From: Sphaerochaetaceae bacterium | GTDB taxonomy: Bacteria > Spirochaetota > Spirochaetia > Sphaerochaetales > Sphaerochaetaceae | Assembly: GCA_028532765.1 (NCBI GenBank) | Contig: JAQQAR010000008.1 | Location: 62,001 to 126,000, forward strand | Length of the DNA stretch: 64,000 nt | Direction of reading: 5' to 3' | Part shown: piece by piece, positions 16,906 through 25,665 of the stretch | Numbering within the stretch: the first letter of the stretch is position 1 | Layout of the letters: each line of letters opens with the position of its first letter | The notes under the pieces: model-generated | The model's input: only the letters and a program-made list of their open reading frames with translations | Told to the model about the DNA's origin: nothing | The model's database searches: none | Made by a program: the position numbers and the translations under genes

Positions 16906-17874
16906 TTAACGGTATGAGATGGAAAGAATTCTCTTTCCACCTGGAGCATAGGTGATATCACAATACGGACGTCCTTCACTATAGAGCGTCTGGACCCGCT
17001 TCCCATCATCAAGGAAATGCAAGATGCTGGTAGTGCGACCTGCTTCCTTCTCTTCAACCATCGCAATTTCTCCCTTCTCATAGCTGCTCACCACTTCACT
17101 TCCATCATTTCTGATAGTGTGTTCACTGATCAGCTCGTTCTCTTCATTATACCGGTATTCAGTCTCACTGGAAGGATTTTTCTTCAGAACCAATAAACCC
17201 TGCTCATCATAGTGCTCTTGCACCACACTACCATCCGGTAGTGTACGTTCAACGGTGAATGAACCTGTCTCTTCGACAACTACATCCAGTTGCGTATCCT
17301 CTGATTCTGATGAAAAAGGTTTTACAATGGTACTTCCCTGAATGGTAAGAAACGTCTGTCCTCCCTGGGTATCTGCATAGGTAAAGGAGTGTTGCTTACC
17401 TTCATCATTGAAATACCGTATTGAGCTAGCCTCCCCTTTCACGGTCACAACAGCAAGCAAACTTCCATTCGTTGATGAGTAGGTGAAAAGCTGTGCCTCC
17501 AGAAAGGAGCCCTCCTGATAAGAGGTAACTCTCTCAAGCTTTCCATCCTCTCCATAGTAGTATGCATGTGAGATGGACCCAATTTGCTCTTCACGCAACA
17601 AGCCATCCCTGAAAACACGAGAAACCAGGACCTCTCCATCAGAAGAGGACCTGGACACAATTTGATTACCCTCATCATTGGAAACGGTCTCTTTCCAGAT
17701 CATGCCATCAGGTCCCCAGAGTTCCCTGTTCTCATCGCTGAGGGAAAGATGGTAAGGGGATTCTCCCGACAACAAACCACGCTCCTGGGCGATGCTGTTT
17801 GATTGCACCAATGTTGAAGCAAACAGCACCGAGAAACAGAGAAGCATGGCTGCGCTGGAGATGAGGTGTTTCAT
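16906..17874 (-). CDS. Secreted protein with YD/MORN-like beta-strand repeats
   Basis: A 322-aa protein of unknown function. The signal peptide (about 1-19, ending LFAS) has no lipobox. The mature part consists of short repeats with aromatic and acidic turns (YYYGEDGKLERV, YRYNEENELIS, HYDEQGLLVL), resembling RHS/YD or YwqK-like antitoxin repeats. It sits between ftsY (1-base gap) and the Lol-like permease (2-base gap), so it is likely made together with the exporter and may work in the periplasm with it; this is inference from position only. Confidence 0.65.
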   Translation of the reverse strand: MKHLISSAAMLLCFSVLFASTLVQSNSIAQERGLLSGESPYHLSLSDENRELWGPDGMIWKETVSNDEGNQIVSRSSSDGEVLVSRVFRDGLLREEQIGSISHAYYYGEDGKLERVTSYQEGSFLEAQLFTYSSTNGSLLAVVTVKGEASSIRYFNDEGKQHSFTYADTQGGQTFLTIQGSTIVKPFSSESEDTQLDVVVEETGSFTVERTLPDGSVVQEHYDEQGLLVLKKNPSSETEYRYNEENELISEHTIRNDGSEVVSSYEKGEIAMVEEKEAGRTTSILHFLDDGKRVQTLYSEGRPYCDITYAPGGKRILSISYR

Positions 17875-17875
17875 C

Positions 17876-18751
17876 TTAATCTGTGAGACCTACCAGTGTA
17901 TTAAGGAAGTCTTCCTTGTCGAAGGCTTTGATATCCTGGTATGTCTCACCGGTACCCACGAATGAAACAGGAATACCAAACTTTTCACCGATCTGGACCA
18001 AGGCTCCACCTTTAGCCAGACTGTCATATTTTGAGAGGATCAGGCCATCGAGCTTCACTGCCTGGTTGAAGAGTTCAGCCTGGCTGATCCCATTTTGACC
18101 AGTAGTGCTGTCAATAACAAGGAATTTCTTGTAGTGGACATCTTCAATGCCCCTTCCCTTCACAATCTTGTCAATCTTGGAGAGTTCCCTTAGCAAGTTA
18201 TCCTTGTTGTGCATTCTCCCGGCTGTATCAACCAAGACCAGGTCTTCCCCTCTTGCCTGGGCAGAGGTAATCGCATCAAAGACAACCGAGCCTGGGTCGC
18301 TGCCGCTTTTCTGCTTAACGATCCGGCAACCAAGACGCTGAGCATGGACTTCCAGCTGATCTATGGCAGCAGCACGGAATGTGTCAGCTGCAGCAAGCAA
18401 AACCTGTTTTCCCTGCTTCTTGTACATATTTGCAAGTTTTGCAATGGTGGTGGTTTTCCCAACTCCATTGACTCCCAACACTAAGAATACCGTAAGTTTC
18501 CCAGGTTCGAGTGCAGGTTGGAAAGCTTCAATCTTTTCATGCAGGAGATTCTTCACCAGCAACTGCAAATCTTGGGTAGTTTTCGATTTTTCGCTTTTTG
18601 CCCGTTTCCTTACCTCATCGCTGATGGTAAAAGCCAGTTTGGCTCCCAAATCACCCTCAATAAGAAAATCTTCAAGCTGCTCAAAGTACGACTCATCAAA
18701 CGTATTGATTCCAAACAGGGCTTTCAGCTTTGCCCCAAAACCTTTCAACAT
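17876..18751 (-). CDS. ftsY: Signal recognition particle receptor FtsY
   Basis: SRP receptor GTPase that docks ribosomes on the membrane translocon. It shows the NG domain: GVNGVGKTTTIAKLANMYKK (P-loop), AADTFRAAAIDQL, VDTAGRMHNKDNLLREL, STTGQNGISQA, LSKYDSLAKGGA and VGTGETYQDIKAFD. There is no long acidic A domain, only a short N-terminus starting MLKGFGAKLKALFG. The ATG at 18751 is chosen because GAGGAG lies shortly before it; longer frames reach into the upstream gene. It lies downstream of prfB and a PEGA protein. LSKYD replaces the usual TKLD. Confidence 0.94.
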   Translation of the reverse strand: MLKGFGAKLKALFGINTFDESYFEQLEDFLIEGDLGAKLAFTISDEVRKRAKSEKSKTTQDLQLLVKNLLHEKIEAFQPALEPGKLTVFLVLGVNGVGKTTTIAKLANMYKKQGKQVLLAAADTFRAAAIDQLEVHAQRLGCRIVKQKSGSDPGSVVFDAITSAQARGEDLVLVDTAGRMHNKDNLLRELSKIDKIVKGRGIEDVHYKKFLVIDSTTGQNGISQAELFNQAVKLDGLILSKYDSLAKGGALVQIGEKFGIPVSFVGTGETYQDIKAFDKEDFLNTLVGLTD

Positions 18752-18770
18752 ACAATGCTCCTCATCATAT

Positions 18771-20054
18771 TCAGATACCTGCATCAGCCATGGATTCATA
18801 GGAGAGAAAATCCGCAGCCATTGCAATCGAGCTTACCAGTGCCAACGAACTGGTTCCAACCAAGCCTACTTGCCAAAGAGGATTGTCAGTCGCATACATT
18901 TGGCTCAAGACGGTACACCCGATATAGGTTCCGAACCACAGAATAGTATTTCTCAGCCGTTTATAGAAGTCCTTCTGTGCATCATCGCGCAGGGAAGGAT
19001 AAGCAAGTTCCTTTGCATTCAACGCAACTGTCAACTCCTTGTAAGGGGGGCTGTCCAGGTGGACGACCCTCTGGGTGAAGCCATCCCCACTCAAGGTAAG
19101 TACCATTGGATATGTTGGATCAGAAAGGGAGATGGATAGGTTCTCTCCCAGTGAATTTCCATCGAGGAACCAGTTCACCTTGGCTGTTTCACTATGCACT
19201 ACCAGGGAAGAAAACGTTACTTCCTCAAATGAGAACTGAAAAGGCTGAATGACATCAGCCTTACTCTCGATCTCCATTTCCACCGGCTGGTAGCCAGGAG
19301 CATTCAAACCAAGTATATGAGGTCCTGGGGATAGGATGAGCGTAGTATCGAGCAGCTCTGTTTGCTTCCCATCAATGGAAACAGCGAGTCCAGGAGGGAT
19401 ATCGTATAGGGTAACTATCCCAAGATTTCCTTTGCTCGCAAGGGCGAATAGAGCTTTCTCCAATGGCTCTTCCAATGGTTGGAAGTAGGAGTTCTGCACC
19501 AATGAGTCAGTGAGGGTCTTCTTCTCTGCCAACTTGGGATGATAATACTGAATCCGAATTCGCTGAAATCCTGCGAGCTCTTCTGAGTCAAGCAGCAACA
19601 ATGCATCATATGTGTTTTTGGAACAGAACCAGGCAAGGGCATCATCGCTGGCTTGCAGTGCGCTTGCAAGATCCTGATCAAATTGTGCAAGTTGGTATGT
19701 TACCGGAAGGGAATCAAGATCAAGAGGAGTCAAGGGATGCTCTGTATCCAATATCTGTTGCAATTTCTCTTGGTCGTGGGAATCATAGGCTTTACCAAGC
19801 TCACTATTTCTTTGTGCCTGAGCTTCCTTTTCCCATTGATCCAAGAGGAGCGTTTTCTCATCTTCGTCGAGAAAGATCTGGCTTCCATAGCGTTTAGCTA
19901 CGTTACCAACCATCTCAGTGAGTGTATCGAGTCTTGCATCAAGTGGAACGATGCCTACAGAAAAAGACATCGTTCCCTCTTGTGCAGCAAGCGTTGAAGC
20001 GCAGAGGAGAAACAGCACAATACATACTGTACGAAGGGCCATGTTTTTGCCCAT
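18771..20054 (-). CDS. Exported PEGA-domain protein
   Basis: A 427-aa protein with a signal peptide (about 1-23, ending LAAQ). A PEGA-type segment lies near 217-262 (YDIPPGLAVSIDGKQ, then LSPGPHILGLNAPGYQ), and a similar beta-rich repeat follows. Two hydrophobic spans near the C-terminus (about 365-385 and 392-412) probably anchor it. PEGA domains are found in cell-surface or polysaccharide-linked proteins; the role here is unknown. AGGAGG precedes the start, and prfB ends 12 bases upstream. Confidence 0.7.
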   Translation of the reverse strand: MGKNMALRTVCIVLFLLCASTLAAQEGTMSFSVGIVPLDARLDTLTEMVGNVAKRYGSQIFLDEDEKTLLLDQWEKEAQAQRNSELGKAYDSHDQEKLQQILDTEHPLTPLDLDSLPVTYQLAQFDQDLASALQASDDALAWFCSKNTYDALLLLDSEELAGFQRIRIQYYHPKLAEKKTLTDSLVQNSYFQPLEEPLEKALFALASKGNLGIVTLYDIPPGLAVSIDGKQTELLDTTLILSPGPHILGLNAPGYQPVEMEIESKADVIQPFQFSFEEVTFSSLVVHSETAKVNWFLDGNSLGENLSISLSDPTYPMVLTLSGDGFTQRVVHLDSPPYKELTVALNAKELAYPSLRDDAQKDFYKRLRNTILWFGTYIGCTVLSQMYATDNPLWQVGLVGTSSLALVSSIAMAADFLSYESMADAGI

Positions 20055-20066
20055 GCCATACTCCTC

Positions 20067-21162
20067 CTACTGCCCCCATTGCAAATAACTTTCGATGAGG
20101 GGTTCGATCTCCCCATCCATAACTGCCTGAATATTACCGATGGTCGTCCCCGTGCGATGGTCCTTGACCATGGTGTAAGGCTGGAACACATAGGAACGAA
20201 TCTGGCTTCCCCAGGTAATTTCTTTCTTCTCTATGGCATCCTTTTGGTGTTCTTTCTCCTTTTCTTCACGGTAATACTCGTACAGACGACTCTTGAGCAT
20301 CTTGAAAGCGACATCTTTGTTCATCACCTGGCTTCGCTCATTCTGACACTGTACGACAATTCCTGTGGCATAGTGGGTTATTCTTACAGCACTGTCGGTC
20401 TTGTTGACGTGCTGACCACCAGCTCCACCGGCCCGATAGGTATCAAGGCGATAATCCTCAGGTTTCAGGTCAATCTCGATGGTGTCATCGATCACCGGGG
20501 ATGCATAGACACTGGTAAACGATGTATGTCGACGCTTCTGGGAATCGAAAGGACTGATACGTACCAATCGATGAACACCAGCCTCTCCTTTCAGATACCC
20601 AAAGGTATATGGTCCGGAAACCTTGATGGTGGCACTCTTGATACCACCCTCATCCTCCTGAAGATCAAGTATCTGGCTTTTAAAACCACTACGCTCACAA
20701 TACCGGAGGTACATGCGCATCAACATATTGGCCCAGTCACTGGCTTCTGTTCCACCCGCTCCTGCGTGAATGGTGAGAAAGCAGTCATTCTTGTCGAACT
20801 TACCATCAAGCAAGGTCTTTACCCGTAGTTTTTGGTAAGTGGCAAGCATGGTCTCAATTTGTTCGTTGATCTCAGCTTCTTCTTCCGCATTATCCGGTTC
20901 ATCTGCATAGATTTCCATGAGCTCGCTCATTTCATCCATTTTATCGATCAACTCTTTCCAGGTATTGTATGTATCCTTTAGACTGTTGAGTTCCGTGAAC
21001 AAAGACTGTGCATTGTTTGGATCATCCCAGAATCCCGGTTCAAGCGTTTTTGCTTCTAGTTCTGCTATCTTCTTTTCCATCCCTTGCGGGTCAAAGACGC
21101 CTCCATACGGTGTAGGCTTCTTCTTTTACTGATTCAAACTGTGATTTATTCTGGAAAAACAT
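20067..21162 (-). CDS. prfB: Peptide chain release factor 2, with programmed +1 frameshift
   Basis: RF2 releases peptides at UGA and UAA. Translation starts at ATG 21162 (GGAG upstream), reads 23 codons to CTT and meets an in-frame TGA at 21091-21093. A +1 shift at CTT-TGA-C continues as DPQGMEKK into the 341-residue main frame, giving about 364 aa, the normal RF2 size. The GGQ motif is present (AGGAGGQHVNKT), as is SPFDSQKRRHTSF, where SPF is the RF2-type anticodon-like tripeptide. It lies 10 bases after the GH57-like gene. Confidence 0.96.
21087..21106 (-). promoter_or_regulatory. prfB programmed +1 frameshift site
   Basis: The minus strand reads GGAGG-CGT-CTT-TGA-C. The internal Shine-Dalgarno-like GGAGG sits exactly one codon before the CTT slip codon, the same layout as in E. 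coli. RF2 thereby controls its own synthesis: low RF2 lets the ribosome pause at TGA and shift. Confidence 0.93.
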
Positions 21163-21172
21163 CTGTGTACTC

Positions 21173-23071
21173 CTATTTTCGTTCAACACGAAGACCCAAG
21201 GTAAACTTTTTTTCTGCACCACTAGCCAGGACAATCGGCCATGAGGCCATGAACAGGGTGTGCTGGTAGAGCGTTTCATTCCCAAGGATTGTTTCGCTCT
21301 CAATAGTATAATCTTCCTTGAGCAAGGTAAAGCGGGTATCGCCAACCAAGGTCAGGGAAGTGCTATTGGGTTCATCATAGATTCTCAGCGATTTGACTTG
21401 CTCAAGAACCACTTCTTTCTCTTGCCATGTCAGATTTTTCTTGTTTTCCAACTGGATAAAGGAAATGGGAAGACCATGTGAGTCAATGGAGAGAGGTATC
21501 TCACAGCCATAGATACAGCTTATTGGCTCCTCCCCAATATTGGTAAGCGTTATATCTACCAAAATGGTATTCTGCCTAAGCTTGAAATGTTTGGCAATTT
21601 GCAAACTTCCACCGATGATCGGACTGTTACCAGTTGTGCAGGTTGCCAAATACTCGGTATTCCTACGGTCAACGCCCTCAAGATTATAGACCTGGCTTCC
21701 CATAGCCAAGCAATTCTTTTCATCCAACTTGGTATATTCGTCCATGACAAAGTTTTCTCTCAGGAAAACATCACTGAACAATCGCTGTTTTTGTCCGGGA
21801 GGAAGCTGATGATGATTACTACTGGAACTACCAAACTGTGAAAGTGGACTGAGCGTATCCCCATAATTATACAAAGAAGGCAAATAGGTAAGTTCGGAAA
21901 GGGATCCTCCTTTCGGATCAACCACACAACTCAAGTACTTACCAAAGAACAGATATTCACTCAAGGCATCATGGTCAAAGTCATTGTTCACAGGATAGCT
22001 GTAATCCTTGAGTGCAGTGAGCACACTATCCGCTTCACTGATGTACCGCCAGAATAATTTTCTGACCGATGAACGCAGCATTGGTGCATTGGCATCACAG
22101 AGATACATACTCCCACAAGAGATTTTCTGGATCAAGGATTCCAAGCGTTTCCGCACATCCTTGTCCTTCTTGTACATACGTGCCGTTTCCACCATGGTGG
22201 TATATCGCCCATACAGATAGGCAAGACTTTCATCCTTCACAAACAACTCATTGATGCAACCCAAATCTCCCTTGTTTGCATCAATACCATACCACCCTGC
22301 TTGTAGATACCCTTTCTTCGGCGGGTCATTATGGAGATATGCTTCCTCGATGGAGTTAGTCTCATACCCAAAGAACAAATCAAACAGTTGTATGGTCTGC
22401 TGTGCGGTCACACCTGCCTGTAACAGATGATCAAGGTTGATCATAGCCATGACAAAGGGAGGTTTGCTCTCCAGGTAGTTCCTGATACGTTCAATCAAAT
22501 TTCCAAAACTGATAGCTTTTTTTGCAAAAGAGGCTATCAGATCACTGATGGTACCATCCATGGGGATGATGGAGACAGACTTCCCCATTTCCTGCATGAT
22601 GAACGGTTCATCAAATTGCTGGAGCCCTGTCTCGTCAGAGGTGGAAATGACTATTGAATCGATAAAGCAGAGATTTGCTGTATTGATGTATAACGGATTG
22701 AAAACCTGCCCATAGCTGAAAAGCGTCTTGGAACGCTGTCCAAACCGCTTTCTCAGATAGGTGGTTGTCATTTCTATCTGGTTGGAACGATCCTTGGGAG
22801 AGAGAAGGCTCAAGATGCTCTGATTGAATGAACCGGTCAACATCTCAAGCTTACCGTTCTTGGCAAGATCGGATATCAAGAGATTCACCGAACTATGGTT
22901 GGCATCAAGCCAATCAAGTAGAGGGATGCTCAAGGAAAGCTGCATGATTGCATCTCCATGCGCATGGAGATGGGTAAGCAAAGGTTTGCATACAGCTTCC
23001 AATGCCCGTTCGAAAACGGGCATTGGCTCAGCATTCGTGATTTGACTGTACGCACCTACTAATAATTTCAT
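21173..23071 (-). CDS. GH57-like (4-alpha-glucanotransferase family) protein, probably catalytically dead
   Basis: A 632-aa protein with the overall plan of GH57 4-alpha-glucanotransferases: an N-terminal barrel (FERALEAVCKPLLTHLHAHGD, LLDWLDANHSSVNLLISDLA, SFNQSILSLLSPKDRSNQIE), a helical DUF1925-like part and a C-terminal DUF1926-like beta domain. The catalytic landmarks are lost: the HNHQP motif reads YSQITNAEP, the nucleophile segment (usually TERVW.P) reads SYGQVFNP with Gly in place of Glu, and no DDGEK-type acid motif is seen. It starts 3 bases after rnfB and ends 10 before prfB, so it is co-transcribed and stably kept. A binding or regulatory role is possible. Confidence 0.75.
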   Translation of the reverse strand: MKLLVGAYSQITNAEPMPVFERALEAVCKPLLTHLHAHGDAIMQLSLSIPLLDWLDANHSSVNLLISDLAKNGKLEMLTGSFNQSILSLLSPKDRSNQIEMTTTYLRKRFGQRSKTLFSYGQVFNPLYINTANLCFIDSIVISTSDETGLQQFDEPFIMQEMGKSVSIIPMDGTISDLIASFAKKAISFGNLIERIRNYLESKPPFVMAMINLDHLLQAGVTAQQTIQLFDLFFGYETNSIEEAYLHNDPPKKGYLQAGWYGIDANKGDLGCINELFVKDESLAYLYGRYTTMVETARMYKKDKDVRKRLESLIQKISCGSMYLCDANAPMLRSSVRKLFWRYISEADSVLTALKDYSYPVNNDFDHDALSEYLFFGKYLSCVVDPKGGSLSELTYLPSLYNYGDTLSPLSQFGSSSSNHHQLPPGQKQRLFSDVFLRENFVMDEYTKLDEKNCLAMGSQVYNLEGVDRRNTEYLATCTTGNSPIIGGSLQIAKHFKLRQNTILVDITLTNIGEEPISCIYGCEIPLSIDSHGLPISFIQLENKKNLTWQEKEVVLEQVKSLRIYDEPNSTSLTLVGDTRFTLLKEDYTIESETILGNETLYQHTLFMASWPIVLASGAEKKFTLGLRVERK

Positions 23072-23074
23072 GCA

Positions 23075-23875
23075 CTACCGCTTAATGATACACTTGGTCG
23101 GACACGCCTCTGCAGCATCAGCAATCTGGCTGTGTGGGAGTGTCTGATCGAAGGTAGAAAGGAATGTATCAACCTTACATCCAGATTCAGGATACTTGTT
23201 TTCACAGATTTTACAACCAATACAACCAACTGTACATACTTTTCGTACTTTTCCACCCGGTTCATGGTTGTTGCATTCAATTACATATTCACTATCTTCA
23301 TAGATCATGTGCATAGCACTCGTTGGGCAGATCTGCACACACTTTTCACAGCTGATACACTTCTTTTCATCAACAATGATGTATCCTTGCTCATCCCTGC
23401 TGATGGCACCGGTCGGACAAACCTTGATACAAGAACCGAGATGCAAACAGGCTGACTTGCAACCGTAATCCCCACCAAAGAGCAGGAATGCTGCGTTACA
23501 GTCCTCAAGACCTTCATATTTGTAGTCTTGTGAACTCACATCAACATTACCACGGCACATGACGTGGGCAACTTTCCGTCTTGTTTCACCAGAGGCTTCC
23601 ACCTTCTGTCCCATAATTTCAGCCATCTTGGTCACCAAATCGGGACCACCAGGGCTACATAGGCCAATTGGAGCTTCGCCAAGGGCAACAGCTGCAGCAT
23701 AAGCAGCACAACCGGCATACCCACACACACCACAGTTCGCACCAGGCATGATTGGTTCAAGAGCCAAGGCTTTCGGGTCCTTTTTGACCGCCAATTTCTT
23801 TTCAGCATAGGAGAGACCGAATCCGAAGAGTCCACCCAACACGGCGACTACAATAATTGCCATAACAATATTCAC
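23075..23875 (-). CDS. rnfB: Rnf complex subunit RnfB (Fe-S electron-input subunit)
   Basis: Passes electrons within the ferredoxin:NAD oxidoreductase of the membrane. The 266-aa protein has an N-terminal membrane helix (about 3-25), then a 4Fe-4S region CGVCGYAGCAAYA, two ferredoxin clusters (CLHLGSCIKVCPTGAI and CISCEKCVQICPTSAM), and another Cys-rich stretch (CTVGCIGCKICENKYP). Last of the six rnf genes (C-D-G-E-A-B). Confidence 0.95.
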   Translation of the reverse strand: MNIVMAIIVVAVLGGLFGFGLSYAEKKLAVKKDPKALALEPIMPGANCGVCGYAGCAAYAAAVALGEAPIGLCSPGGPDLVTKMAEIMGQKVEASGETRRKVAHVMCRGNVDVSSQDYKYEGLEDCNAAFLLFGGDYGCKSACLHLGSCIKVCPTGAISRDEQGYIIVDEKKCISCEKCVQICPTSAMHMIYEDSEYVIECNNHEPGGKVRKVCTVGCIGCKICENKYPESGCKVDTFLSTFDQTLPHSQIADAAEACPTKCIIKR

Positions 23876-23886
23876 AACGATCCCCC

Positions 23887-24480
23887 TTATACCAGATGCA
23901 GATTGGTGAGCAGTGACTTGTCAAATGCCATAAAGGCCAGAGCCATCAACCCAGCAGAAATGAAAGCGATGGGAACGCCACGATATGCTTTCCTCACCGG
24001 TTGTAGATCAAGTTTCTCTCGAATATTGCTCATCAACACAATTGCCAAGGTAAAACCAAGGCCAGCTGCGATACCACCAACAAATGCCTCCATGACATTG
24101 TACTCATTGGTGATATTGATAATGGCAATACCCAATACTGCACAGTTGGTGGTAATCAGGGGAAGATAGATACCCAGAGCCTTGTATAGGGCTGGGCTGA
24201 TCTTCTGGATCACCATCTCCAACAGCTGTACCAAACTTGCTATAACCAGGATAAAGGTCAACGTCTGCAGGTACTGCAGATTAAAAGGAACCAACAAGAA
24301 GTAATAAATCGCCCATGTTACCACAGAGGCTACGGTGGTTACAAATGTTACAGAGGCACCCATACCGATGGCATTCTCACTGTTCTTGGAAACACCAATG
24401 AAGGGACAAACACCCAAGAACTGTACAAGAATGAAGTTATTGATGAAAATAAATGTGATTAGTATTGCAATATAACTCAT
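23887..24480 (-). CDS. rnfA: Rnf complex membrane subunit RnfA
   Basis: A 197-aa protein with six membrane spans and the RnfA start INNFILVQFLGVCPFIGVSK, which holds the cysteine thought to help bind the intramembrane Fe-S centre shared with RnfE. It overlaps closely with rnfE (1-base gap). Part of the ion-pumping core. Confidence 0.95.
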   Translation of the reverse strand: MSYIAILITFIFINNFILVQFLGVCPFIGVSKNSENAIGMGASVTFVTTVASVVTWAIYYFLLVPFNLQYLQTLTFILVIASLVQLLEMVIQKISPALYKALGIYLPLITTNCAVLGIAIINITNEYNVMEAFVGGIAAGLGFTLAIVLMSNIREKLDLQPVRKAYRGVPIAFISAGLMALAFMAFDKSLLTNLHLV

Positions 24481-24481
24481 C

Positions 24482-25111
24482 TTATCTGTCCTTCTTTCGT
24501 GAAGAGTTCCAATCGAAGAACGCCTTCAGGAATCCCATGATCAACAACGCACCCGGAGCCAGGGAGAGAACCCTGATCGGATTGTCATAGAACCAAGGGA
24601 TGTTGATGACACCACTGAAGTTCCCCATTGGGAACAGGGTGATGGTACCCGAACCAAACAGCTCACGGATCAATGCAATGAGCGTAAGCCCCAAAGCAAA
24701 TCCAATTGCCATCCCGATTGCATCCAGGATGCTATCCACAATCGTATTCTTGCTTGCAAACGCTTCAGCCCTTCCCAGAATGATGCAGTTTACCACAATC
24801 AGTGGAAGATACACGCCCAAGGCACTGTAAACAGCAGGAACAAAGGCATGCATGACCATCTCGGTAATGGTTACCAAGGTGGCGATAACGACGATATATG
24901 CCGGAATATGAATGGACGAGGGAATTACATGCCTTAGGCCTGAGATGATGATATTGCTGAACAACAACACAAACAAGACACCTGCAGACATGCCAATGGC
25001 ATTGGAGACCTGGGTGGATACACCAAGTACCGGGCAGAGTCCCAACATGAGGACAAAAATCGGGTTTTCCTTGAAAAATCCTTTGGTGAGTTCTTTTGAC
25101 CTCTTACTCAT
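24482..25111 (-). CDS. rnfE: Rnf complex membrane subunit RnfE
   Basis: A 209-aa, six-span membrane protein homologous to RnfA. NPIFVLMLGLCPVLGVSTQV near the N-terminus carries the cysteine of the RnfA/E pair. FASKNTIVDSILDAIGMAIGF is also typical. It follows rnfG with an ATGA overlap. Confidence 0.95.
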   Translation of the reverse strand: MSKRSKELTKGFFKENPIFVLMLGLCPVLGVSTQVSNAIGMSAGVLFVLLFSNIIISGLRHVIPSSIHIPAYIVVIATLVTITEMVMHAFVPAVYSALGVYLPLIVVNCIILGRAEAFASKNTIVDSILDAIGMAIGFALGLTLIALIRELFGSGTITLFPMGNFSGVINIPWFYDNPIRVLSLAPGALLIMGFLKAFFDWNSSRKKDR

Positions 25112-25665
25112 TTCATACCTCCAAGCGCTTTCACAAATGCACTACCGGCATCAATTGCCTTTCCAACCGCAGTGAATGTGACAGATGCACCGCTAACTGA
25201 CTGTGCATCACTGCCAGAAAGCATATCCTTTGAAGTGGGAACTGCCTTATCACTTCCGGTTCCCATGAACTTATCCATATATGAAGCATCTGCTGCCTTT
25301 GCACCAAGACCTGGTGTTTCTGTATGGTTTAGGACCTGAGCTGCAAGCAATTCTCCAGAGAGAGCATACGAGGCAACCAAGGTCATCTGACCACCGTAAC
25401 CTGCACTCTGTAAGCCAACAATGTATCCAGCCAGTTCACCGTTGTCTGTAAGATCGATGGAATAGGTGACATACTTGCTACCTTCAACCATCTCCTGCTC
25501 ACCAAAGGTATAACCGGCACTTACAGCCTCAAGTGCCTGGTTCTTTCTTTCCAGGTCAAGCCGTACGATGACCGGGGCTGTAACACTATTGGTAAGTGCC
25601 AAGGCAAACGCACAGACTGCACAGATGGAAAGCAATATCAGCGAATATTTCAGATTCTTTGTCAT
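25108..25665 (-). CDS. rnfG: Rnf complex flavoprotein subunit RnfG
   Basis: A 185-aa protein with one N-terminal membrane helix and a periplasmic FMN-binding domain that carries covalent FMN in this family. HTETPGLGAKA (114-124) is the usual RnfG segment. The flavinylation motif reads SGASVT (158-163), with Ser161 where Thr is usual. ApbE-type transferase would be needed; none is in the window. ATGA overlaps on both sides. Confidence 0.92.
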   Translation of the reverse strand: MTKNLKYSLILLSICAVCAFALALTNSVTAPVIVRLDLERKNQALEAVSAGYTFGEQEMVEGSKYVTYSIDLTDNGELAGYIVGLQSAGYGGQMTLVASYALSGELLAAQVLNHTETPGLGAKAADASYMDKFMGTGSDKAVPTSKDMLSGSDAQSVSGASVTFTAVGKAIDAGSAFVKALGGMK

